Part shown: one piece after another, positions 54,301 through 60,000 of the stretch
Layout: the number at the start of each line of letters is the position of its first letter
Numbering within the stretch: the stretch's first letter is position 1
Assembly (NCBI GenBank): GCA_903813345.2
Contig: CAIIXF020000008.1
Location: 34,932,867 to 34,992,866, forward strand
DNA from: Owenia fusiformis
Taxonomy: Eukaryota > Annelida > Polychaeta > Sabellida > Oweniidae
Direction of reading: 5' to 3'
Length of the DNA stretch: 60,000 bases
Program-made: the position numbers and the translations under genes
Notes under the pieces: model-generated
What the model saw: the letters and a program-made list of their open reading frames with translations, nothing else
Database searches by the model: none
Told to the model about the DNA's origin: nothing

Positions 54301-56262
54301 CATCAGGCCCGTAGCCAGGGGGGGGGGGTTCGCAGGGTTCGGGTGAACCCCCCCCTGGCCAAAAATTCTTTCAAAATCATGCAGTATTTCACCATTTTGA
54401 GCACTTCTCAAGTGATTTTAGACATATTTGGGCCAAAATTGTCAAATGTGAACCTCTCTTGGAAATTTTTGAAAACTGAACCCCCCTTGGCAAATCCTGG
54501 CTACGGGCCTGAGCATCAAACAAGTAAAATGTACTAAGAAAAGCACAACACTATATTTTCCCTATTATTCATTCCATGTGTAGTCTTAAATAAAAGGCTA
54601 TGAAAGCTCCATTTGAGATTCTTACGTATGATGTTATCAATATTAAAACTAATGAAAAGTTGACCTTGAACTAAAATCTGACAATTGGCCTGGAACTCCA
54701 ACCAATGGCCTCAAATTCGCTTCATTCACCACTTCATTAAATAATGATGGGTGGAAATTTCGTACCTGTATTAGACTCTGGTTGTAGTTTATCTTCATAT
54801 TGTATTTCTATGGCACCAATCTGCTGAGCAATCGGTGACTGAGCCTGCAAAATCAATTGATAAAGGACTTGCATCCGACAACATAACAATTATATATACA
54901 TGTAATATACACCAGAATTTTCCCATATAAGGCATGCTCTATATATGGGCCGTGTGTCTTTGGCTGAAACTACCTTTACTTCAAAATAAGTTCCATGAGA
55001 GTTCAAAATGAGGGAAAAATGTATATCTTTATTTAACAGCAAACCCGCAAATGAAAATTGCAGGGGTTTCACTAGAATTTCTCACAACAGGCTAAATAAA
55101 TGAAAACAAGCAAAATTAATGGAAATCATAATAGTATCTAAAAACAACAGGCGATTTTGTGAAAACAAGTGATGAAAATCGCCTGTTGCCTGCCACTAAT
55201 GAAACCCTGAAAAAAGATAATATATTTTCATGTACATATAATTTCTATTCAAAAAATGTCTGCACTAATATTTTTCTGTAAAATTTTGGCGAGGCAGTTG
55301 AGGCATTTGCCTCCCTTGCCTCATGCCTGGCTACAATCACAAGGATTAAAAGTAATTATTTACCTCTGGTAGCGGTTGTGCAGTTGCATTGATCCAGTTT
55401 TGCACCATACTCTCCCGTACAGTAGAAGCATCACCAGTTGTGCTAAAATAGCAATATGGAATATAGATGACATTAGATGTAAATGTACAGAGATCAAATA
55501 TATAGTTCCCATCAATGAATTTGAATGACTAATAAACACCTGTAAATCTGGTCATTTTTGTTTAAAAATTCCTAAAATTATCAGAAAAATTACAAGAAAA
55601 ATTTCAAATTGCCTGGAAGCTAGGCTATTTTAGGTGTAATGGAGTTTCTTGGAAAGTTGCAAAAAATGTTGCTTTATCAGAATAAAATACTTTTTTATTA
55701 CTTGTAGATACTTTTCAAAAAGTGTGTACAGATTGAAAAATGCCCTGGTAATGGTTCTGTAAGTGGCGAAGACATTTTTTTGATGACATCAGACTCTTAA
55801 AGCGGGGAATATGGTTTAGGTTCCCATCATTTATGTCATAAACCAATCTAAGAGTGGGATATACTGTATAAGTGGTAATTTTGTCCAATCATTTCATTTG
55901 AAAATTAAGTTGTTGGAAATATTATCTTCATAATGTTATCCAGTGAGAAGTTTCCTGTGATTAGGAAAATTAAAAATAGGAAAATGATAAAATTTGACTA
56001 TTCGGCAAATTAACCACTCAGATTAAATAACACTTAAACAGTTTATCAAAGAATAATTCTTGCTGGTCATAAAGGCGAAAAGAGTTTTGGGAAAGTTAAG
56101 GATACTGAACTAGATCTTTATGCAGCAATGTTCTTACATTTTTTTAACATTTGTTGTGTTGAGGTCACTTCGTATTGATAAGGAGCTAATTTGATTCCTG
56201 TGTAATGGCACTTCTAATGGACCACCAGGGAGTCGAATGGATGATCTTCGATTTAAATTCAT
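39342..56262 (-). CDS. Unidentified conserved-looking protein, 8 exons, 318 aa
   Basis: Coding exons in transcript order: 56138-56262, 55364-55442, 54766-54844, 53830-54004, 53143-53269, 52573-52624, 42735-42886, 39342-39509 (stop TAA). All junctions are GT/AG with matching phases, which strongly supports one gene. The N-terminal two thirds is low in hydrophobics and rich in Ser/Thr/Lys. The C-terminal third is more ordered: GTITQIMKWRTRVKTKQG, SWKIFATDDEHLATIAKHNE, then an alpha-helical end with HYKKQLGHDHPLTIEALSKA. No signal peptide, membrane segment or known motif is seen and I do not recognise the family. Intron 6 is 9.7 kb and contains an entire sulfotransferase gene on the other strand. 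Intron 4 starts with a minisatellite copying the exon 4 donor. The gene is head-to-head with a PPP1R21 exon. Confidence 0.72.
40540..41180. mobile_element. Nested MITE with clustered GTGAATATGCCATATTCCGC motifs
   Basis: ATGGTTGCGCGGTA (about 40580) and TACCGCGTAACCAT (ending about 41168) are inverted ends. Each side carries several copies, in both orientations, of a motif close to GGAATATGCCATA...CAGGTGAATATG: about seven on the left (40560-40765) and four on the right (41050-41140). The unique centre has ordinary sequence. Confidence 0.7.
41418..42017. mobile_element. Nested MITE with TTAA target duplication
   Basis: TTAA at 41414-41417 and 42018-42021. The ends AGGGGTATTCCTTGCCAGAC and complement are similar for about 55 bp. 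The 600-bp interior is itself partly palindromic (GATGTCATCGACTCTCA / GAGTCGATGACATC). Confidence 0.82.
43000..43310. repeat. About 125-bp tandem duplication, 2.3 copies
   Basis: GTTCAAGGAAAGGGAACATA recurs at about 43036 and 43161, within units containing GAAAATCTGGTGTCAGAC and CACTCATTGTGCACTCATAA. A partial third unit follows. Confidence 0.85.
43380..44165. mobile_element. pogo/Tigger-like remnant
   Basis: Repeated AAGTGGAACACCTC motifs on the left and, on the right, GGTGTTCCACTTACACAGGTTCTACTGTA. The CAGTAGAACCTGTG end resembles Tigger/pogo terminal repeats. The left terminus is eroded and no transposase is seen. Confidence 0.6.
44303..51706 (+). CDS. Cytosolic sulfotransferase (SULT family), 7 exons, nested gene
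   Basis: Exons 44303-44465, 47194-47304, 47854-47999, 49112-49250, 49941-50041, 50854-51049 and 51597-51706 (stop TAA) join in phase to 321 aa, slightly longer than the usual 290-300. It transfers sulfate from PAPS to small acceptors. Motifs in order: 5'-phosphosulfate loop ASYPRSGTHW (49-58), PRLLVSHLP (His124 is the likely base), 3'-phosphate motif LRNLKSVIVSYHF (Arg146, Ser154), GTWYNHIKSW, VIYYEDL, and the C-terminal RKGTIDDWKNHMTVAQSE. The P-loop Lys is Arg and the Lys two residues before the catalytic His (KTH in human enzymes) is Val. No signal or membrane segment. The whole gene lies in intron 6 of the minus-strand unknown gene. Exon 7's end is tandemly copied downstream. AATAAA overlaps the stop codon (51702-51707). 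Confidence 0.9.
45175..45393. repeat. 22-bp minisatellite in SULT intron 1
   Basis: About nine units of TTTAACATGGAGATACAATTGA with small variants (TAATATGG, ATGCAATTG, ACAACTGAC). Confidence 0.9.
45400..47193. other. Rest of SULT intron 1
   Basis: AT-rich with several unsupported open frames on the minus strand. I see no exon, RNA gene or clear repeat. It ends with acceptor GTTTTCAATAAG before GCACACATTGG. Confidence 0.45.
47313..47492. mobile_element. Tigger-like MITE just after SULT exon 2
   Basis: CAGTAAAACTGGCCAAACACC and GGTGTTTGGATTTGACAGGTTTTACTG are inverted ends of a 180-bp element. It starts 8 bp after the exon 2 donor. The TA duplication is lost on the right. Confidence 0.7.
48055..48893. 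repeat. 17-bp minisatellite in SULT intron 3
   Basis: About 50 units of ATTGCTCTATGATTTCC, with variants (GATATCC, GATGGCC, GATACCC) and occasional extra TTTCCATTTCC blocks that form higher-order patterns. It begins about 55 bp after the exon 3 donor and is not exon-derived. Confidence 0.95.
49512..49826. mobile_element. ATGTCACCA-ended dispersed repeat, copy 2 (inverted)
   Basis: Reverse-orientation relative of 14691-15118. It starts ATGTCACCACCTAATTGCTC and ends in the hairpin TGTCACCACTTTTTGGTGGTGACA. Shared internal blocks include GTCAGATTTGAACTTCTGAT and CCAACCACCAACCGCC. It lies in SULT intron 4. Confidence 0.78.
50094..50290. repeat. Short tandem repeats in SULT intron 5
   Basis: Four 17-18 bp units of AATTGTAAATTACATT (50115-50180), followed by two about 50-bp units with TACATCATTGAAGTTTTCTA and GTTGCTATTTGTCTCA. 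Confidence 0.8.
50692..50820. mobile_element. CAGGCCCGTAGCC-family MITE fragment before SULT exon 6
   Basis: CAGGCCCATAGCCAGC and CTGGCTACAGACCTG are inverted ends of a short non-coding repeat that stops about 33 bp before exon 6. The same family is at 7190-7300, 51241-51395 and 54304-54511. Confidence 0.7.
51241..51395. mobile_element. CAGGCCCGTAGCC-family MITE in SULT intron 6
   Basis: It starts CAGGCCCGTAGCCAGAATTT, has a GGGGGGG run and ends CTCCTGGCTACAGCCTG. No coding capacity. Confidence 0.75.
51707..52262 (+). repeat. About 111-bp tandem copies of the SULT last-exon end
   Basis: Five units follow the gene; the block AAGTTTCAGTATGAATAAA recurs near 51691, 51805, 51916, 52027 and 52138, with a diverged one at 52249 (spacing 114 then 111 bp). 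Each copies about 85 nt of exon 7 (CTTATTACAAAGACAAACT...) plus about 28 nt of 3' UTR (CACAGAAAGCCTGATAGTTTCA). The stop codon and AATAAA are repeated with it. A TGA and other changes break the upstream part, so the copies are not alternative last exons in frame. Confidence 0.92.
53395..53827 (-). repeat. 24-bp minisatellite derived from the exon 4 donor of the unknown gene
   Basis: On the minus strand exon 4 ends CATCATTTTAT and the intron starts GTAAGTCAAAGATAATC; the array repeats CATTTTATGTAAGTCAAAGA-like units about 12-15 times, often as CATTTTATGTGAATCAAAGA. Larger units with TTTTATCATTTTATAAAAG interrupt it. Each unit contains a potential GT donor. Confidence 0.85.
54304..54511. mobile_element. 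CAGGCCCGTAGCC-family MITE, complete copy, 5-bp TSD
   Basis: CAGGCCCGTAGCCAGG and exact complement bound 208 bp. AGCAT lies on both sides (54299-54303, 54512-54516). G-run and C-run blocks sit just inside the ends. CAGG termini with a 5-bp duplication suggest a hAT-like group. Confidence 0.82.
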
Positions 56263-57015
56263 TCTGCTTTAGTGTCTGCTATCGTTTCATCTGTTTTTTC
56301 CTACAAGCCTGCTGTTTCGCGATGTCAGACTAAGACTAGAGTTTCTACCTGTAAATAGATATTATTAGAGAGAATGGCATGCAGGTACTGTATAAGAACC
56401 CTCAAAACATAAGGCACATAGCATTGAAATCATAACGTGCATGTATAAAAGGTTAACACATATATATAATAGTAGAACCTGTGTATATTGAACATTTTTT
56501 GCTTTTGTTTGTGTTGTTAGGTGTTCACTTCATAGGTAATTTTTACAGAAGTCAGTAGCGTATGTATAGAGGAAAATCGTCCACTAGAGACAGGTGTTCA
56601 CTAGAGAGAGGTGTTCCCTCAGACAGGTAGAAAGAGGTAGGCCTGGGTAGCCCTAGATTCATCATGGAAATAAATTGAAAAAAAATCATGCAGTTCAAGC
56701 ATGCTAACCTACTCAAATTGAGTACATTTACACACACAAACTCACCAAATTATGGATCTCTATACTTATCTTTAAATGAATTTGGTATAATTCATCGATT
56801 ACCAATGAGTATAACCAACTTATTTTCGATGTAACAAACTTTGGGAAACTTTTAAATCTAGCGCGCTGACTACTTCCGGTAACATTACCCAAGATGCATC
56901 ATTTCCGGAAATGAATTTTTTTGCAAAAAAAGTTAAAATTTGTCAATAAATACGGATTTTCATCAAAAGAACGAATGGAAAAAGTACAGTAAAGCAATAC
57001 AATAGAAGTTATATA
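56263..57015. promoter_or_regulatory. Probable bidirectional promoter between the unknown gene and PPP1R21
   Basis: The two start codons (56262 minus, 57016 plus) face away from each other across about 750 bp. CTAAAGCAG just before the minus-strand ATG could be an acceptor, so a non-coding first exon is possible. The only GC-richer part is about 56868-56915 (CTAGCGCGCTGAC, ACTTCCGG, TTTCCGG: ETS-like sites), the likely core. A Tigger-like fragment (TAGTAGAACCTGTG) sits at 56470-56484. Confidence 0.5.
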
Positions 57016-57066
57016 ATGGCTGATATTCAGGCGAAGTATCAGAAACTTGCGACGGAATATGCTAAG
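57016..57066 (+). CDS. PPP1R21: First coding exon of a PPP1R21 (KLRAQ) homologue, partial gene
   Basis: ATG opens MADIQAKYQKLATEYAK, 17 codons, then a GTAAGC donor in phase 0. The peptide closely matches the start of vertebrate PPP1R21 (KYQKLAQEYSK before LRAQ), the N-terminal coiled coil of a large endosomal scaffold of the FERRY complex. The rest of the gene must lie beyond 60000, since no further exon is recognisable in the 2.9 kb that follows. Identification rests on one short exon, but the match is specific and the ATG context and donor are good. Confidence 0.72.
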
Positions 57067-57308
57067 GTAAGCGGACTTTTACTAAATATACTCCCACTAG
57101 GCTATTTTTCTATTTTTTTTGTAGCAAGTCAAGTGTCTTACTCTTAGACCAGCAGTAGCATAAATGCCAATGCTTTTCAGACACAGAAACATTAAGGAAG
57201 GAGTGAAATTATTTTTGATGAAAATCAAACACATCTAAAAGGATACTGAATCCAATCGAGACCCTATCTGTTGCAAGACATTGCTTGGCACAACCGTCAC
57301 CATGTTAT

Positions 57309-58047
57309 TAAGGTGCTATGGAAGTTAACAGGAAATGACAAAACAGGAAGTGACAATGCCATGCTGGATTTTGAAATTTTTTTGAACCAAGATAACAGAG
57401 TTCTGTTTGGACCTCCAGTCAGTTTAACTAGTTCCACATATCATTTACATGACCAGGAACACAACGGAAATGGTCAGAATGACCATAAACATGATGAAAT
57501 AACCTTTTCAGCCCTCTGAAAATGTGCCTGAAAAACAGCTAAGAGTAGGTGCTCAGGAAAGGTCACTGAACAGAATCTTTTGACTTTTTCAGAAAATCTG
57601 CCCAATATATTGCTTAAAATGATACAATTTAAAAAAATTTGATATTATTCTTAGAAAAAGAGAAAAATGAAAAAAACTGAATTGAAAATCGATCGATTTA
57701 CCTTTTTACTACAGCCATTATTGTTTCAGACAATTTTTAAAAATTTCAAAGATTGTATCATTTAGAGCAATATATTGGACACGTTTTCTGAAAAAATCGA
57801 AAGATTCTGTTCAGTGACCTTTCCTGAGCACCTACTTTTAGCTTAGGTTTAGGTTATTTCATCATTTTTATGGTCATTCTGACCATTTCCATTGTGTTCC
57901 CAGTCATGTAAATGATATGTCGAACTAGTAAAACTGACTAGAGGTCCAAACAGAACTCTGATATCTTGCTTCAAAAAATTTTCAAAATCCAGCATGGCTT
58001 TGTCACTTCCTGTTTTGTCATTTCCTGTTAACTTCCATGGCACCTTA
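57309..58047. mobile_element. Foldback (palindromic) element in PPP1R21 intron 1
   Basis: AAGGTGCTATGGAAGTTAAC and complement begin arms of about 350 bp that nearly meet at a short AT-rich loop (about 57610-57720). Both arms share AGGAAATGACAAAACAGG and AGGTCACTGAACAGAATC. The open frames on both arms are mirror products. Confidence 0.85.
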
Positions 58048-58168
58048 AGGTGCTATGGAAGTAAACAGGAAATGACAAAACAGGAAGTGATATTTTTTTT
58101 TGCATTTTTAGACATTTTTTGAACAAAGATAACAGAGTTCTGTTTTAACCTCCAGTCAATTCAACTAG

Positions 58169-58557
58169 AGTCCATTTCACTGCTTCATTTCGTCAGTAGA
58201 ATGGCAAAAATAAAAAATTGGGAGACCATTGTGCAATAATATATGGAAAAGTATATTCATAATGTACATGAATGACATTTGTATATCTTGGATTGCTTCT
58301 AGTTTGGCTTATAAATTGTGTGGCCTCTTATATTTGGATGTTTCTCTGCCATGTTATTTTCAATAAGATTAACATGGCTGAAATTCTTCAAATTACAAGA
58401 CGGCACAGGCTTATTGCACAAAAAACTAAAAAATCTGAAATATACAAATGTCATTCATGTACATTATGAATATACTTTTCCATATATTATTGCACAATGG
58501 TCTCCCAATTTCTTATTTTTGCCGTTCTACTCACGAAATGAAGCTGTGAAATGGACT
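58169..58557. mobile_element. Palindromic MITE with CTAG TSD
   Basis: AGTCCATTTCACTGCTTCAT and complement are the ends of a 389-bp element flanked by CTAG (58165-58168, 58558-58561). The empty site is CTAG at 57428-57431 in the first foldback copy. The arms share GTGCAATAATATATGGAAAA. Confidence 0.85.
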
Positions 58558-58626
58558 CTAGTTCCAAATACCATTTACAGGTCCAGGATCACAATGTGCA
58601 GGGTCAGAATGACCCTAAACATGATG

Positions 58627-59506
58627 CAGTGTTCGCGTTGACGCCGTTTTTTCTCGTTTTTACGGAAATTTCAAGAGGTTGGACGGAAAAATCAGAAATA
58701 ACTTACGTCCTTGGGACGCAAAGATTCTACACCACCATCAGGTAACTTTTACTGCAGCGTAGAAGTGATAAAACATGATTTTCTGAAGAATTTTCAGATC
58801 GTCTACTTCCTTGATCTCGATAATGTTTATGTCGGCAAATCTGATTGGCTACGAAGTGTCTCAGTATATTCGCGGGGTTTCTAGTCTGAAACGCAGCATT
58901 TGATTGGCTATGGTGCCCTCCGAGTCATTCCGGAGTATACCGAAGCTGGATAATCTGTTGTACGCAAACATTAGTTTCAAAATTGAGAATTGAGACTTGT
59001 TTTTCACGATAACCTTAATTACTTCCACTAGGAACCGTTAGATATCGATCTAATGTTATACATCAATATAATTATTTAATGATAGATCAACGTTTTTCAT
59101 CTAAAAGTCGTCAGAGAAAGGAGAAATGTTATAAAAAGAAACAAAAAGTTCACGACCTTGACACGACCTTGAAGATCGCTGGTTGGTAAAATGTGAAAAC
59201 AACTCTTAATTTGAATATTTCTTTCATTCATTTCGGAGAATTTTGGTATAGCATTAGTAAAGAATTGTGTGAAAAGGACCAAATGATAGATATTTATCGG
59301 GAGAATGCATAGAATTACAATACATGTCATTATATCCGGTTTTAGCGTAAGCACTCTATTATCGCCCACTTTACTTTCACTTTAATATCTTCTTTAATAT
59401 TAATAACAAAATATGAGGGACGCAAAAAATATTAGACGGGACTCACATTTTTCAAATGTGTTGCGTCCCTGGGACTCAGAAATTTAAATGGCCAGCGCGA
59501 ACACTG
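58627..59506. mobile_element. hAT-like non-autonomous element with 5-bp TSD
   Basis: CAGTGTTCGCG and CGCGAACACTG bound 880 bp. TGATG is duplicated (58622-58626, 59507-59511), and the empty site TGATG is at 57492-57496. Subterminal GGGACGCAAA / TTGCGTCCC motifs relate it to the element at 30620-31308. No transposase frame. Confidence 0.85.
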
Positions 59507-59690
59507 TGATGAAATAACCTTTTTAGCCCTTTGAAAGTGTGACTGAAAAAAAGCTAAAAGTAGGAGCTAGGGAAGGTCACTGAACAGAATCTTTTGAATT
59601 TTTCAGAAAATTTGCCCAATATAATGCTCTAACTGATACAATCTTTGAAATTTTAGAAAATTGTCTTAATACTCTAGTAGCTCATGCTGG

Positions 59691-60000
59691 TTGAGTATGC
59701 ACTTCTATGTCCAGAGATTTTCTCTTCAGAAATCATCTATGTGAAGGTCATTGATCAATTTTGGCTTGGTAACATATTTGCCACTGAAGGCGAAATAGGT
59801 CAAATGGCCACGCCCTTTTTTACGCAAATACTCCCCCCCCCCATTTTTGCATCTCCAGAACCGTTGGACATAGAAGGTTGTGTGACCACTCAAAATGTCC
59901 GGAATGGCCACATTATAGGGGGTCAATAATACATTTGTATTTAAAAAAGTCAATGGTTCTCAAGATATTTCCCAAAAACTGATTTTAGAATGAAAACTCC
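59691..60000. other. PPP1R21 intron 1 at window end
   Basis: No exon is recognised. A C-run near 59832-59841 and GGCCACGCCC are the only notable features. Confidence 0.4.

Larger units (their letters stand above)
58048..59690. mobile_element. Second copy of the foldback arm, interrupted by two insertions
   Basis: It starts AAGGTGCTATGGAAGTAAAC immediately after the first element and continues colinear with the left arm: 58048-58168, then 58558-58626, then 59507-59690 (AGGTCACTGAACAGAATC). The two gaps are filled by separate transposons with clean target duplications. Confidence 0.82.

Noticed and set aside
57271-58043. Paired open frames containing LTGNDKTGSD on both strands
   Set aside because: Products of a palindromic repeat in an intron; no evidence of selection.
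58272-58641. Open frames at 58272-58469 and 58318-58641 as PPP1R21 exons
   Set aside because: They lie in a palindromic MITE and show none of the coiled-coil sequence expected after KYQKLATEYAK.

Overview
This is animal nuclear DNA: intron-rich, AT-rich and packed with repeats. It has spliced genes with clean GT/AG boundaries, a eukaryotic tRNA-Lys array, a non-LTR retrotransposon and many DNA-transposon derivatives with readable target-site duplications. Short transmembrane WSCD-type sulfotransferases, a sialate O-acetylesterase, a divergent cytosolic sulfotransferase and a PPP1R21 first exon suggest a marine invertebrate, probably a non-vertebrate deuterostome. The species cannot be fixed from sequence alone.

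Layout. 1-4369: no gene; a perfect hairpin and a 1.2-kb CACGGTG-ended transposon. 4370-11940 (+): WSCD-like sulfotransferase copy A, three exons, 320 aa. 13386-18591 (+): tandem paralogue copy B, 321 aa, with duplicated flanking DNA. 21085-33807 (+): a complete ten-exon sialate O-acetylesterase gene (SIAE, 514 aa). Its 6.5-kb intron 5 holds an antisense LINE, a MITE and five tandem tRNA-Lys(TTT) genes. 34043-38935: a 4.9-kb giant inverted-repeat element. 39342-56262 (-): an eight-exon gene of unknown function (318 aa). A seven-exon cytosolic sulfotransferase gene (44303-51706, +, 321 aa) is nested in its intron 6 on the opposite strand. 57016-57066 (+): first coding exon of a PPP1R21 homologue, head-to-head with the unknown gene and running off the window. 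57.3-60 kb: nested foldback and DNA-transposon copies.

The most striking pattern is tandem amplification of gene edges. In both WSCD-like genes a 39-bp minisatellite is an amplified copy of the last 31 nt of exon 2 plus the first 8 nt of intron 2, including the splice donor. In the unknown minus-strand gene a 24-bp minisatellite is built from the exon 4 end plus its GTAAGT donor. In the cytosolic sulfotransferase the end of the last exon, stop codon included, is repeated about five more times at about 111 bp. Exon-intron-boundary minisatellites were, from memory, described in amphioxus as 'mirages'; four cases in 60 kb would be notable.

Functionally, two WSCD-type genes (a family linked to sialate O-sulfation) lie directly upstream of a sialate O-acetylesterase on the same strand. 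This suggests, as inference only, a local neighbourhood for editing O-substituents of sialic acid. All exon models were built by eye from reading frame, splice phase and protein similarity; no alignment or transcript was available.
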